From Pseudomonas fluorescens (GTDB lineage: Bacteria > Pseudomonadota > Gammaproteobacteria > Pseudomonadales > Pseudomonadaceae), in NCBI RefSeq assembly GCF_902497855.1, contig NZ_CABVHU010000001.1, positions 814,595-878,594 on the forward strand: 64,000 bases of DNA. Direction: 5' to 3'. A program made the position numbers and the translations under genes. This document shows positions 33,500 through 43,851 of this stretch, in pieces; position 1 is the first letter of the stretch; each line of letters starts with the position of its first letter. The notes beneath the pieces were generated by a model. That model searched no databases. It saw only the letters and a program-made list of their open reading frames with translations, and was not told where the DNA came from.

Positions 33500-35155
33500 A
33501 TGCTGGGCTTGATGCAAGATCAACCACTGCTGATTTCATCGGTTCTTGAGCATGCGCTCAGGTCGCATCCACAGAGCGAAATTGCCTCACGCACGGTCGA
33601 AGGGCCGATGCACCACTGTTCCTATGCGGATATTGGCCGGCGTGCCAAGCAATTGGCCAATGCCCTGACGACGCTTGGCGTACAACCAGGCGAGCGGATC
33701 GGTACCCTGGCCTGGAACGGATACCGGCACATGGAGATGTATTTCGGCGTGTCGGGCATGGGCGCCGTTCTGCATACCATCAACCCGCGCCTGTTCCCCG
33801 AACAGGTCGAATTCATCGCCAACCACGCCGCAGACCAGTATTTGTTTTTCGACCTGTCGTTCGCCTCGCTGGTCGAGCAGATTGCGCCACGAATGAAGAC
33901 TGTCAAGGCGTTCATCGCCATGACCGATCGCACAGGGATGCCGGCTATCGACGTGCCAAACCTGCTGTGCTACGAGGACCTGATCGAAAGCCAGAGTAGT
34001 GAGTTCTGCTGGCCAATCCTTGATGAAAAGACCGCCTCGGCACTGTGCTACACCTCAGGCACCACGGGTAATCCAAAGGGCGTGCTGTATTCGCATCGGT
34101 CCTCAATTTTGCACTCGCTGGCACTGTGTACACAGGACGGCTTTGGTCTCTCGATAGCGGACTCGGCACTGTTGGTCGTGCCGATGTTCCACGTCAACGC
34201 TTGGGGCATGCCTTATGCCGGGGCCATGAGCGGCGCCAAGATGGTTCTGCCAGGGCCAGCTCTGGATGGCGAGAGTATCTATGAAATGATGCGTACCGAG
34301 CAGGTGACTCTGGCACTGGGCGTGCCAACGGTGTGGATGATGTTACAGCAGCACGTCGAGGCCCGTGGTTTGGACCCCGCGACCGACCTCTGCCTGAACC
34401 GCGTCGTAATCGGCGGGTCGGCGGTACCAAGAACCCAGATCGAGACCTTCGAACTCCGTTTCGGCGCGCGGGTGATGCAAGCCTGGGGTATGACTGAGAT
34501 GTCGCCGCTCGGTACCGTCTGCAACCTGCTACCCAAACATCGCGTTGCGAAGCTCGACGAGTTGTTGGATCTACAGGTGAAGCAGGGTCGGGCGATGTTC
34601 GGTGTCTCCATGAAGATCGTCAATGAAGAGGGCGTCGAGTTACCCCGTGACGGCAAGGCCTCCGGTCATCTGCTGGTCAAGGGACCCTGGATCGCCAGCG
34701 AGTATTTCCGGGGCGAGGGCGGGCCAATCCTCGATGACGCCGGTTGGCTCGATACCGGTGATATTGCCACTATCGATCCGGATGGCTACATGCAGATCAC
34801 CGATCGTGCCAAGGATGTCATCAAGTCCGGCGGCGAGTGGATCTCCTCGATTGACCTGGAAAATGCCGCCGTTGGTCATCCGGCAGTGGCGGAGGCGGCT
34901 GTTATAGGTATCCCTCACGCCAAGTGGCAGGAGCGACCGCTACTGGTCGTGGTGCTGAAACCCGGCAAGGCCGCCAGCAAGGAAGAGCTGCTGGGCTTCC
35001 TTGAAACACGGGTGGCAAAATGGTGGTTGCCCGAAGATGTAGCTTACGTAACCGAGCTGCCGCACACGGCAACCGGAAAACTGCAAAAAATGAAATTGCG
35101 CGAGCAGTTCCGGGACTATCGTTTAGCAGAGGAGCGTTCAGCAGGAGCGACGTAG
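33500..35155 (+). CDS. Acyl-CoA synthetase / AMP-dependent ligase (AlkK-like)
   Basis: This 551-aa enzyme should activate a carboxylic acid with ATP and CoA. It has the AMP-binding loop [19 protein letters not shown] near residues 185-202, the [11 protein letters not shown] motif near 330, GWLDTGDIA near 415 and the C-terminal catalytic [10 protein letters not shown]. Length and sequence are like medium-chain ligases such as AlkK. An AAAGGAG box precedes the ATG. It is first in the rightward part of the cluster, divergent from the dehydrogenase. Confidence 0.9.
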   Translation: MLGLMQDQPLLISSVLEHALRSHPQSEIASRTVEGPMHHCSYADIGRRAKQLANALTTLGVQPGERIGTLAWNGYRHMEMYFGVSGMGAVLHTINPRLFPEQVEFIANHAADQYLFFDLSFASLVEQIAPRMKTVKAFIAMTDRTGMPAIDVPNLLCYEDLIESQSSEFCWPILDEKTASALCYTSGTTGNPKGVLYSHRSSILHSLALCTQDGFGLSIADSALLVVPMFHVNAWGMPYAGAMSGAKMVLPGPALDGESIYEMMRTEQVTLALGVPTVWMMLQQHVEARGLDPATDLCLNRVVIGGSAVPRTQIETFELRFGARVMQAWGMTEMSPLGTVCNLLPKHRVAKLDELLDLQVKQGRAMFGVSMKIVNEEGVELPRDGKASGHLLVKGPWIASEYFRGEGGPILDDAGWLDTGDIATIDPDGYMQITDRAKDVIKSGGEWISSIDLENAAVGHPAVAEAAVIGIPHAKWQERPLLVVVLKPGKAASKEELLGFLETRVAKWWLPEDVAYVTELPHTATGKLQKMKLREQFRDYRLAEERSAGAT

Positions 35156-35315
35156 TCGTCGTGCTTGCGACCGACTACATTGGATAAAGCGGAAAATGCT
35201 TATGCTTCTTTGCATGACCTGTGCAAGAACACTATGAGTAGGCATTGATGCCAGTAGCCATCGCTTCCCCGTCTCTGTCGCGCAGTGGATTGGGCTGCAG
35301 AGAGGAATTGCCATT

Positions 35316-37985
35316 ATGGATCGCATAGAGCCCGAGCTAGTCCTCAAGACCACCCCGCCTCGAAGCCCGAAAACAGCCCAGGTGCGTGAGCGACTGAGCA
35401 TTGGCAGCCCAGAGCTTTCGGAGAAGGTGGCGATCGCGGTCCATGCCCCGGCCGGATTCGGCAAGACGTTCCTGCTGACCCAGTGGCGCAAGGAGTTCCT
35501 CTCGCGGGGGGCGGTGGTGGCCTGGTTGATGCTGGATAGCCATGACGATGGCACCCGTTTTGTCCAGGGGTTGGCGGCGGCCATGGCCATCGGCAGCGGC
35601 CGGCAGTCTTTCGCTGGCTCTCTTGAGCGCATGCCCGGCCGTGGCCGTGATGAGCTGGAAGGACTGACGGAATGGTTGGCCGAAGTGGCCGATCTTGGCA
35701 GCGAAACCGTGTTGATGCTCGACGAAGCGGATGCACTGCCCGAGGTAACCATTCGTCATTCTCTGGCCTACCTGCTGCACAATGCCCCGGCCAATTTACG
35801 CATCGTCATGGCGTCGCGCAAACGCCTTGGCCTGCAGGTGGCTGATCTTCTTGCACGAGGTTTGTACGTCGCGATATCGGCCGATGTGCTGCGTTTTCGT
35901 ACTGAGGAAACTGTGACGATACTCAGCAAACGTTTTGGTGCACGCATCGACTCCGACCATTGCGTACGCTTGCATGAAGTCACGGAAGGCTGGCCGCTTG
36001 GCTTGCAGTTGGCAATTGCTGCGATCGAAAAGAGTCCCAACCTGATCGCTGCCGTCGAGCAACTGTCGGCCTGCTCGGGCGACATTCAGCGTTATTTCGT
36101 TGATAGTCTGGTTGCCCGTCTGTCTGGCGAACAGGTCGACTTTCTGACTTGCATTGCCATGTTGGAGATGGTTCATCCTTCACTCTGCGTTGCGCTCACT
36201 GGCAATGAGCTAGCGGGTGAAATGTTGTACTGGCTTTGCGGCTCAACGCCAATATTCGTCGAAAGTGTCGACAGCGAGTGGGTGCGTATTCATCCCCTGG
36301 CCAGGCAGTTCCTCCTCGGACGTTTTTCCGATTTGTCCTTGGTACAGCGCCAGGCCTTTCATGAGCGTGCCGCGAGTTGGCTGGAGGAACACGCGTTGTT
36401 CGAAGAAGCGGCGCGGCAATACCTGTTGGCGGGGCGTACCAGCCAGGCTTACGAGATGATCGAACAATGCCTGTACGAGATCATGCTGCGTGGCCAGTTC
36501 AGCCGTGTGCTGGAGTGGATCGAGCAGATTCCACCGCAGGAAGTGGAGTCCCGCCCGCGCATGTGTCTGGCGGCTGCATGGTCGCTGGCGATGAGCGAAC
36601 GGCATATCGAGGCAGCCAGGCTTATTGCCCGTATCCAGCAGGACCCGACCGCCGATGAGGAAACGCACTGCGAAGCTGCAGCGATAGCGGCCGCTGCGGC
36701 CTATTTTGCCGACCGACCTGACGACACGCTGGCCATCATCGGTCCTTGGCTGGACGCACCGCCAGCCGGTTCGATCAAGCTGCAAGCCATTGTCGCCAAC
36801 CAGGCTGCCCGGTTGACGCTGCTTCAGGGACAGCCGGAGAAAGCCCGGCGCATCTTGCAGCGGGCGCCCTATTACGCATGGACCCCCGGCCTCGATGGGA
36901 TTCGCGGGTTCGGCGAGTGGGTCGCGGGCATGAGCTACTTATGCGAGGGGCGTATCTTGCAGGCGGTAACAACGCTGCGAAACAGCCTGCTGCGTGCCGA
37001 GCAGGACATGGGTCGGCGCAGCCCGATGGCAGTGGGCCTGGCGACTGGCCTGGCCACTGCGCTGCTTGAACACGGCGAAATTGGAGAAGCCGCGACAGTA
37101 TTGGCTAACCGGCTGGATGTACTCGAGCGACTGGCTTCACCGGATGCAATCGTGATGGGTTTTCTGACCGCGGCCCGCCTGGCCGTATTACAGGGCCAGG
37201 CGCACCGTGGCGATGACCTGCTGGACGCCTTGTTCGCCCTCGGCGAAGACCGTGGCATTGTCCGTTTCTGCCTGGTGGCGCTGGGTGAGCAGATTCGAAT
37301 GCACGCTCTGCAAGGCCGGGTCGATACCTGTCAGGCACTGTGGCGACGTTTGGACGAGTCAGTCCCCGACATTGCCCGTGAACAACGCGGTTTGCTCGGG
37401 CCGGAGCTTGGTTTGGTGGTCGGACTGGCCAGTGCCTACGTCGCTCTCGTGCAGCGCGACTGGCAGGCCTTGCTCGATGCACTGGCCACCGTTAACAAGA
37501 CTGCCGAGCGCCTGCGGCGTGGTCGTGAGATCGTTCAGATCAAACTGCTCAAGGCACTGGCACTCAGAGAGTCAGGAGGGGACGGACTTTCCTGCTTGTT
37601 GGAGGCCATCAGTCTGGCCGAGGAATATGGCCTGCAGCGCATTGTTCAAGACACCCATCCCGAACTGGTCAAGTGGTCGCAAAAGATCACAAGCGAAACG
37701 ACCAGGCCGGCCGTGGAGGTCCCGCTTCACGCCGCTCCGATAGTGCGCCCGCAGGCCCCACCAAGCTCTGTTTCACCCAGCCGCCTGCTCACACCCAAGG
37801 AGCGAGAAGTCTTGCAGCTGCTCGCACGCAACCTGTCGAACAAGCAGATTGCCCAGGCGTTGAATGTTGGTGAAGAAACCGTGAAGTGGCACTTGAAAAA
37901 CCTCTTCGGAAAATTCCAGGCAGGCACTCGCAAGCATGTCGTGGATCGCGCCTACATGTTGGGTATTCTCGAGTTGACTGGCTAA
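35316..37985 (+). CDS. LuxR family, MalT-type (LAL) transcriptional regulator
   Basis: This 889-aa regulator has an N-terminal STAND/NB-ARC-like ATPase with Walker A APAGFGKT at 44-51 and Walker B TVLMLDEAD near 130. A helical TPR-like sensor region follows (about 350-780), then a LuxR helix-turn-helix at about 825-885 (LTPKEREVLQLLARNLSNKQ). Such proteins sense an inducer through the TPR part and activate catabolic genes. It sits inside the cluster and is the natural candidate to bind the C/G-tract motifs; that is inference. Its own promoter region has no copy of the motif. Confidence 0.9.
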   Translation: MDRIEPELVLKTTPPRSPKTAQVRERLSIGSPELSEKVAIAVHAPAGFGKTFLLTQWRKEFLSRGAVVAWLMLDSHDDGTRFVQGLAAAMAIGSGRQSFAGSLERMPGRGRDELEGLTEWLAEVADLGSETVLMLDEADALPEVTIRHSLAYLLHNAPANLRIVMASRKRLGLQVADLLARGLYVAISADVLRFRTEETVTILSKRFGARIDSDHCVRLHEVTEGWPLGLQLAIAAIEKSPNLIAAVEQLSACSGDIQRYFVDSLVARLSGEQVDFLTCIAMLEMVHPSLCVALTGNELAGEMLYWLCGSTPIFVESVDSEWVRIHPLARQFLLGRFSDLSLVQRQAFHERAASWLEEHALFEEAARQYLLAGRTSQAYEMIEQCLYEIMLRGQFSRVLEWIEQIPPQEVESRPRMCLAAAWSLAMSERHIEAARLIARIQQDPTADEETHCEAAAIAAAAAYFADRPDDTLAIIGPWLDAPPAGSIKLQAIVANQAARLTLLQGQPEKARRILQRAPYYAWTPGLDGIRGFGEWVAGMSYLCEGRILQAVTTLRNSLLRAEQDMGRRSPMAVGLATGLATALLEHGEIGEAATVLANRLDVLERLASPDAIVMGFLTAARLAVLQGQAHRGDDLLDALFALGEDRGIVRFCLVALGEQIRMHALQGRVDTCQALWRRLDESVPDIAREQRGLLGPELGLVVGLASAYVALVQRDWQALLDALATVNKTAERLRRGREIVQIKLLKALALRESGGDGLSCLLEAISLAEEYGLQRIVQDTHPELVKWSQKITSETTRPAVEVPLHAAPIVRPQAPPSSVSPSRLLTPKEREVLQLLARNLSNKQIAQALNVGEETVKWHLKNLFGKFQAGTRKHVVDRAYMLGILELTG

Positions 37986-38049
37986 CGCCAGGCCTTTGGC
38001 CTTTCTGCCAACCCCCCCCTCTAACAGCCCCCCTGTCTCAATCCACGCT

Positions 38050-38068
38050 CCCCCCCTGACGATGGGGG
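38050..38068. promoter_or_regulatory. C-tract/G-tract motif, copy C
   Basis: CCCCCCC, TGACGAT, GGGGG, 144 bases before the thiolase start. Two further C-tracts (38012-38019 and 38028-38033) lie just upstream without matching G-tracts. Confidence 0.55.
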
Positions 38069-38211
38069 TGGCTAGCGGTCATTGACGCAATAGTCTGAGC
38101 TCCAGGTTGAGGTTTCGCTCCTGAGTCGGGTTAGCCCGGTGGGTGTAGCGATGCGTCCAGACATTGAACAAAAAGACTTGCCGGCGCGTGCCGGCTATGA
38201 GGAGCAGGCTT

Positions 38212-39375
38212 ATGAGTCAAAGAGTGCTGATTGCGGGGGTGGGCATGGCCCCGTTCGTCCCGTTGAGCGCTCGCGATAGCGCCGCTTCTCTCGCCGGCCG
38301 GGCGATCCGCTCGGCGCTTGAGGATGCGCGCATCGACTTCGATCTGGTCGACCAGGTGTTCTCTTCTTGCGTGTACAGCGAGGCTGGCAGCGCAGAGCAA
38401 GTACTGGCGCAAATGGGCCTGACCGGTATTCCGATCTTCTCCATTAGCGATGGCTGTGTATCGGCCACCAGTGCATTCCAACTGGCCTGCAATAGCGTGC
38501 AGTCCGGTGAGGTCGAATGCGCACTCGCGCTGGGTTTTGAGCGCATGCCTGCAGGTATCTCCAATCGAGCCTTCTTCGGCCTGGACGAAAGCCCGGCGCA
38601 GGAGTGGGACCGTCTCGGTTACAGAAACAATCCACTGGCCTTTCTTGAGCGCCGCCAGCATCCGGCCGCGTTGTTCGCCGCCCAGACAAGCTGGTTGTTG
38701 ACCCGAATGGGTGTAGCCGAAAGTAGCTTCGAGCGGGTGATGAGTCAGGCCAGGGTTCAGGCACGCTGCAATCCCTTTGCCGTAATGAATCGTTCGTCAG
38801 ACAGCGATGGATGGCTCGCGCCCTATCTCTGCCCACCGGCATGCGGGGCGGCGGCGGTCCTGCTGTGTACCCCGGCGTTCATCGCGCGTTATGGCGCCCG
38901 TGGTGGAGTCGCGGTTCTGGCCAGTGTACGTGGCAGTGACACCGCCTCCGAACTGGAGTCCGGCCATGTGCTTGATGTGCTGGGGCGCGCCGCGACTCGC
39001 CGCGTTGCCCAGCAAGCCTACGAGCACTCCGGACTGGGTGCCGACGAAATCGAAGTGGTCGAGTTGCACGATCAGAGTGTCGGCGACTTCATGGTGAACA
39101 GCGCCGCTTTGGGTTTGTGCGAGGAAGACCAGATCGACACATTCGTGCGCGAACGTCGCAACGCCCGAGGTGCACAGGTTGCCGTCTGCCCCTCGGGCGG
39201 TCTGTTGGGGCGTGGACATGCGCCCGGTGCAACAGGGCTGGCACAGATTGCCGAGCTGGTCTGGCAACTGCGTGGTACGGCCCCGGCCGGCCAAGTCATG
39301 GGTGCCCGGACGGCACTGGCACACAGTGCGGCGCTAGGCCGCTCGGTATCGGTAACCATTCTGCAGCGCACCTGA
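38212..39375 (+). CDS. Thiolase family protein (lipid-transfer/SCP2-thiolase type)
   Basis: This 387-aa protein has the thiolase fold: nucleophile Cys in SDGCVSATSAFQLACNSV near residue 84, and the late SGGLLGRGHAPGATGLAQI with catalytic His. The second catalytic Cys of classic thiolases is not evident, as in SCP2-type thiolases acting on branched or cyclic acyl-CoA. The ATG at 38212 has a GAGGAGC box. It leads a rightward operon: thiolase, DUF1302, DUF1329, YCF48-like, MMPL. Confidence 0.87.
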   Translation: MSQRVLIAGVGMAPFVPLSARDSAASLAGRAIRSALEDARIDFDLVDQVFSSCVYSEAGSAEQVLAQMGLTGIPIFSISDGCVSATSAFQLACNSVQSGEVECALALGFERMPAGISNRAFFGLDESPAQEWDRLGYRNNPLAFLERRQHPAALFAAQTSWLLTRMGVAESSFERVMSQARVQARCNPFAVMNRSSDSDGWLAPYLCPPACGAAAVLLCTPAFIARYGARGGVAVLASVRGSDTASELESGHVLDVLGRAATRRVAQQAYEHSGLGADEIEVVELHDQSVGDFMVNSAALGLCEEDQIDTFVRERRNARGAQVAVCPSGGLLGRGHAPGATGLAQIAELVWQLRGTAPAGQVMGARTALAHSAALGRSVSVTILQRT

Positions 39376-39439
39376 AGACAGAGCCCTGTCAATGCAATGC
39401 ATGACTTTTCGTGAACCCTAGAGAAGGTGAGCCCGTTCG

Positions 39440-41269
39440 ATGATCAACAACAATAAAATCTGCCATGCAAACCTCCGTCGAGGGCTTCTGGCTTCAGCGA
39501 TCCTGGCCGGGTTGGGCATCGCACCCGTGCAAGCCCTGGAAATCGCTACCGGGAATGAAGACCTGTCGGTGCGTTTCGACAACACCTTCAAGTTCAATTA
39601 TGCCCAGCGGGTCGAAAGCCCTAACAGCAAGTTGGCCAATTCGTGGAACAACAACGACGGAGACCGTAACTTCTCCTCGGGCAGTGCGGTGTCTCAGCGC
39701 CTGGATGTGCTCTCGGAGCTGGACGTGGTTTACAAGGAAAAGGCCGGCTTTCGCGTCAGCGCCAACACGTGGTACGACCACGCCTACGACGATGTCGGCA
39801 GCGACAATGCAGCAACCAACCAGCTCAACCACGGGGTACCGGACTCGCGCCACGTGAGCGGCTACGTCGATCGCTACTACAACGGCCCATCGGCCGAGAT
39901 TCTCGATGCCTTTGTCTTCGGCAGCACCGAAGTCGGCGAAGAGTCGATGCTCAGCGCCAAGCTCGGCAAGCACACCCAGTATTGGGGCGAAAGCATCCTG
40001 GCCTTTGCCCACGGCAACAGTTACGGCCAGTCCGGCCTGGACATTACCAAGGCGCTGACGGTACCGGGCACCGAAGCCAAGGAGTTGTTCATTCCGCGCA
40101 ATCAGCTGTCTACCAGCTTCACGTTTAACCCGGAACTCACGCTCGCTGCACAGTACTTTCTCGACTGGGATGCCTCGCGCCTGCCGGAGTCGGGCACGTA
40201 TCTGGGCTTCAACGACGGCATCCAGAGCGGCGGGCATAACCTGTCGCTGATTGGCGGAGTCAACCCGTTTTTTGGTGCGCCCGGGCCGATCGGTGCCAAC
40301 CAGTTTTTGCGCCTGAGCAATGGCCATACCTTCACTCCGGACAAGCACGGCGACTTCGGCTTGATGGCCAAGTGGAGCCCGGAATGGCTGGACGGCACCC
40401 TCGGTCTCTACTACCGCAACACCTCCGATATTTTGCCGAACCTGGCGCTGCAGCCGACGGCCGTCGGCCCTGCGCAACTGATCTCCGGCAACATCGGCAG
40501 CTACAACCAGTTCTATGTGGATGACATCGATATCTACGGGATCAGCCTGTCCAAGAGCATCGCCGGGGTCAGCGTCGGGTTCGACCTGAACTACCGCGAG
40601 AACATGCCGCTGGCCAGCGTGGCGGGGACCGTCAGCCCGGTCGCTGCAGCCGCTGGGTTACCCGGTTTCATCGGCAGCTTCAACGGCGACAACGGGGTGG
40701 CTCGCGGCAACACCGTGCACGCGGTGCTCAATGGCCTGACCACTTTCGCCGATACGCCGGTCTGGGACAGCGCCTCGCTGCTGGTCGAACTTGGTTACAG
40801 CCGCTGGCTGGACGTGACTGACAACAAACAGCTGTTCAAGGGCGAGGACTGGTACCACGGCACCGACAAGGTCACCAAGGACAACTACATCGTTGGCGTC
40901 AACTTCAACCCGACCTGGTACCAGGTGTTCCCTGGCATCGATATGTACATGCCGATGACCTACAACGTCGGCCTCAATGGCAACTCCGCCGTCCAGTTGG
41001 GCGGTAACGAGGACGCCGGCAGCTACTCGGTCGGCATCGGCATGGATGTGCGCAGCCAGTACCGCTTCGACCTGAAGTACGTGGACAACTTCGGTCCGTT
41101 CGATACCTGTGACTCCGCCGGCAGCGCTGGCAATCCGGGAGACGGCGCAGCACCGGGCGCCAACGGGCAGTACAACTGCGCCGTTGGTCAAACCACCGCC
41201 TTCGGCGGAACCCCATCGCAGCTCAAGGATCGCGGCATGGTCACTTTCACCTTCAAAACGACTATCTGA
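39440..41269 (+). CDS. DUF1302 family outer-membrane protein
   Basis: This 609-aa protein has a signal peptide (about residues 1-32, ending PVQALE) and many alternating beta strands ending in a typical outer-membrane C-terminus (GMVTFTFKTTI). DUF1302 proteins are predicted beta barrels that pair with DUF1329 proteins. They recur in gene clusters for hydrophobic compounds such as alkanes, terpenes and sterols. It may be a channel for the cluster's substrate. No porin family of known specificity is recognised. Confidence 0.88.
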   Translation: MINNNKICHANLRRGLLASAILAGLGIAPVQALEIATGNEDLSVRFDNTFKFNYAQRVESPNSKLANSWNNNDGDRNFSSGSAVSQRLDVLSELDVVYKEKAGFRVSANTWYDHAYDDVGSDNAATNQLNHGVPDSRHVSGYVDRYYNGPSAEILDAFVFGSTEVGEESMLSAKLGKHTQYWGESILAFAHGNSYGQSGLDITKALTVPGTEAKELFIPRNQLSTSFTFNPELTLAAQYFLDWDASRLPESGTYLGFNDGIQSGGHNLSLIGGVNPFFGAPGPIGANQFLRLSNGHTFTPDKHGDFGLMAKWSPEWLDGTLGLYYRNTSDILPNLALQPTAVGPAQLISGNIGSYNQFYVDDIDIYGISLSKSIAGVSVGFDLNYRENMPLASVAGTVSPVAAAAGLPGFIGSFNGDNGVARGNTVHAVLNGLTTFADTPVWDSASLLVELGYSRWLDVTDNKQLFKGEDWYHGTDKVTKDNYIVGVNFNPTWYQVFPGIDMYMPMTYNVGLNGNSAVQLGGNEDAGSYSVGIGMDVRSQYRFDLKYVDNFGPFDTCDSAGSAGNPGDGAAPGANGQYNCAVGQTTAFGGTPSQLKDRGMVTFTFKTTI

Positions 41270-41301
41270 TCGAACCGTTGCTTAGCAACAGGAGATATTC
41301 C

Positions 41302-42663
41302 ATGAAATTCGTCAAATCAGTACTGGCCACCACCCTGGCGCTGGCCATCGCCGGCGGCGCCCATGCCGCCGTATCCCCGGACCAGGCCGCCAGGCTCGGT
41401 ACCACGCTGACCGGTGTCGGTGCCGAAAAGGCCGGCAACGCCGACGGCAGTATTCCAGCCTACAGCGGAGGCCTGACCAGTGCGCCAGCCAGCTTTCAGA
41501 AGGGCAGCTCCTTCCGTCCCGACCCATTCGAGGCTGAAAAGCCGAAGATGGTCATCAATGGCAAGAATGCCGCTGAATTCACCGGCAAGTTGACGGCAAC
41601 GACCCAGGAATTGCTCAAGCGTTACCCGTCCTTTCGCGTTGATGTTTTCCCAACCCATCGTACTGTGGGTTTGCCGCAACGACTGCTGGACAACACTGCC
41701 AAAAACGCCGTGGGGACCAAAGCGCTCGAGGGCGGCGTAGCCCTGGAGAACGCACTGCCGGGCGTGCCTTTCCCGATTCCCAACGATGGCAATGAAGCCA
41801 TGTGGAATCACTTGTTGCGCTACCAGGGTTTTGCCCTCAACTCCAAGTACGATTCGTGGAACGTCGACGGTTCCGGTCACGCCACCCTGGCCACCACCGG
41901 CAACGCCTATCTCGAATACCCGCTCTACGATCCGGCCCGTACGGAGCCTGCGAAAGAGAGTGATCTGTTCTTCAAGACCAAGCTCTATTACCAGGGCCCG
42001 GCCCGTCGCGCCGGTGAGGCGATTTTGCTCAACGACGCGGTCAACCCGCTGAAGCAACCGCGCCGCGGCTGGCAATACTTGCCAGGGCAACGGCGCGTGA
42101 AACTGGCACCGGATATTGCCTATGACACGCCAAACCCGGGTTCGGCCGGAGCCTCGACCTATGACGATGCGTGGGTGTTCAACGGTGCACTGGACCGCTA
42201 CGACTTCAAGCTGGTTGGCAAGAAGGAAATGGTCGTTCCTTACAACACCTACAAGTTGAACTATCACAAGGAAGCCGCCGACATCACCACGCCGAACCAC
42301 GTCAACCCGGATCTGGTGCGTTGGGAGCTGCACCGTGTGTGGGTGGTCGAAGCGACCTTGAAACCGGGCAAGCGCCACATCTACAGCAAACGCACCTTCT
42401 ACCTCGACGAAGACAGCTGGATTGCCCTGGCCTCCGATGAATATGACGCCAGCGGAAAACTCTACCGCGGCTCCTTCGCGCATATGGCTTACAGCTATGA
42501 CGTGCAGGCACCGAACTCGGATAACCACATGATCTACGACTTCGTCTCGGGTGGTTACAACATCACAGGCATCTATGGTCCATACGGTGGCATCAAGTAC
42601 ATCGAAGCGCTCTCCAAGGCCCAATGGGCACCGGAGTCGCTGGCCGGCGCGGGTATCCGTTAA
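41302..42663 (+). CDS. DUF1329 family periplasmic/outer-membrane lipid-handling protein
   Basis: This 453-aa protein has a clear signal peptide (MKFVKSVLATTLALAIAGGA then HAA) and the DUF1329 pattern (YQGPARRAGEAILLNDAVNP, RRGWQYLPGQRRVKLAP, YDFVSGGYNITGIYGPYGG). The fold is predicted to be related to LolA/LolB-type carriers, so it may shuttle a hydrophobic molecule to or from the DUF1302 barrel. An AGGAGA box precedes the ATG. A strong terminator follows. Confidence 0.9.
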   Translation: MKFVKSVLATTLALAIAGGAHAAVSPDQAARLGTTLTGVGAEKAGNADGSIPAYSGGLTSAPASFQKGSSFRPDPFEAEKPKMVINGKNAAEFTGKLTATTQELLKRYPSFRVDVFPTHRTVGLPQRLLDNTAKNAVGTKALEGGVALENALPGVPFPIPNDGNEAMWNHLLRYQGFALNSKYDSWNVDGSGHATLATTGNAYLEYPLYDPARTEPAKESDLFFKTKLYYQGPARRAGEAILLNDAVNPLKQPRRGWQYLPGQRRVKLAPDIAYDTPNPGSAGASTYDDAWVFNGALDRYDFKLVGKKEMVVPYNTYKLNYHKEAADITTPNHVNPDLVRWELHRVWVVEATLKPGKRHIYSKRTFYLDEDSWIALASDEYDASGKLYRGSFAHMAYSYDVQAPNSDNHMIYDFVSGGYNITGIYGPYGGIKYIEALSKAQWAPESLAGAGIR

Positions 42664-42685
42664 CCGAACGCCATAGCGGCACTTT

Positions 42686-42722
42686 CCATCGGGAAGCGGT
42701 AGAGCTTCCCGATGGCTTTTTT
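42686..42722 (+). terminator. Terminator within the transport operon
   Basis: CCATCGGGAAGC and GCTTCCCGATGG form a perfect 12-bp stem with a GGTAGA loop, then CTTTTTTTTC. It would reduce transcription into the YCF48-like and MMPL genes, giving more DUF1302/DUF1329 than transporter. Confidence 0.85.
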
Positions 42723-42738
42723 TCTCCGGGAAACAGCT

Positions 42739-43815
42739 ATGAATATCTCCAATTGGATAAAGCTCATTGCACTGGGTTCGGTGCTGGTACTGCCCTGTGC
42801 CGGAGCTGTCGTAGCGGCGGATTTTACCGATACGCTCGACAAACCGGCGATCCAGACGGAAAAAGCCCTGCAAGGCAATTTCACGGGGCTGACGGCTGCC
42901 GGCGAACGCCTGGTTGCGGTAGGCCAACGGGGCCATATTTTTTACTCTGACGATGTCGGTATGCGCTGGCAGCAGGCACAAGTACCGGTCAGCTCCGACC
43001 TGGTTGCCGTGCATTTTCCAACGCCGCTCCAAGGCTGGGCCGTCGGCCACGACGGGGTAGTGTTGCATAGCCGGGACGCTGGCCAAACCTGGAGCCGCCA
43101 GTTTGATGGACGTCAAGTCGGCCCGGTCATGCTCGCGTATTACCAGCAGCTGGCCGCCGCGCAGCCCGAGGACAGCGAATTGCCAATGCGGGTCGCCGAG
43201 GCCCGACGCATGATCGAGGAGGGCGCCGATAAACCGTTCCTCGATGTGTGGTTCGAGAGCGACCGCGTCGGTTACATCGTCGGTGCCTTCAACCTGATCT
43301 TCCGCACCGACGACGGGGGGCAAACCTGGACTCCCTGGCTCGATCGTACGGATAACCCGAGTGCGCTGAACCTCTATGCATTGCGTCCGGTCGGCAATGA
43401 GTTATTCATCGTCGGTGAACAAGGACTGATGCTCAAGCTCGACCCGGCAGCGGGGCGTTTCAAGGCTATTGCCACACCGTACAACGGCACTTTCTTCGGT
43501 ATCACCGGCAAGCCCGGTGCCGTGCTGGTCTTCGGCCTGCGTGGTAATGCGTATCGCAGCGTCGATGGCGGTACTAGTTGGAGCAGAGTCGAGCTCGGCC
43601 TGCCTTTGAGCATCACCGCCAGTTCCGTCACAGCCGACGGGCGAATGGTTCTGCTCAGCCAGTCCGGCCATGTGCTGCTCAGCGATGACGACGGCGCCAG
43701 TTTCAAACTGCAGCCACAAAACGGCCTGGCGCCGGTGGCCGCGGCCACTGTATCGAGTTCCGGTTCGCTGGTGCTCGTAGGCGCGCGCGGCCTGCGTCAG
43801 CTGCCCCTCGAATAA
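42739..43815 (+). CDS. YCF48-like beta-propeller protein, exported
   Basis: This 358-aa protein has a signal peptide (LIALGSVLVLPCAGAVVA) and BNR/YCF48-type beta-propeller blades (GHIFYSDDVGMRWQQAQV, GVVLHSRDAGQTWSRQF, RTDDGGQTWTPW). Members next to DUF1302, DUF1329 and RND genes are thought to help assemble the transport system in the periplasm. The ATG at 42739 begins the signal peptide; nine upstream codons lie in the terminator. Confidence 0.87.
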   Translation: MNISNWIKLIALGSVLVLPCAGAVVAADFTDTLDKPAIQTEKALQGNFTGLTAAGERLVAVGQRGHIFYSDDVGMRWQQAQVPVSSDLVAVHFPTPLQGWAVGHDGVVLHSRDAGQTWSRQFDGRQVGPVMLAYYQQLAAAQPEDSELPMRVAEARRMIEEGADKPFLDVWFESDRVGYIVGAFNLIFRTDDGGQTWTPWLDRTDNPSALNLYALRPVGNELFIVGEQGLMLKLDPAAGRFKAIATPYNGTFFGITGKPGAVLVFGLRGNAYRSVDGGTSWSRVELGLPLSITASSVTADGRMVLLSQSGHVLLSDDDGASFKLQPQNGLAPVAAATVSSSGSLVLVGARGLRQLPLE

Positions 43816-43851
43816 GCCCACTTGCGTATAACAAAAGAGACAAGAACAGAT

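Noticed and set aside
41317-43323. A 668-aa minus-strand frame, and similar long frames at 31286-33223 (+) and 43402-45147 (-)
   Set aside because: All are antisense shadows of DUF1329/YCF48, the acyl-CoA dehydrogenase and the MMPL transporter; their composition (His/Arg/Gln-rich) is typical of reversed GC-rich genes.
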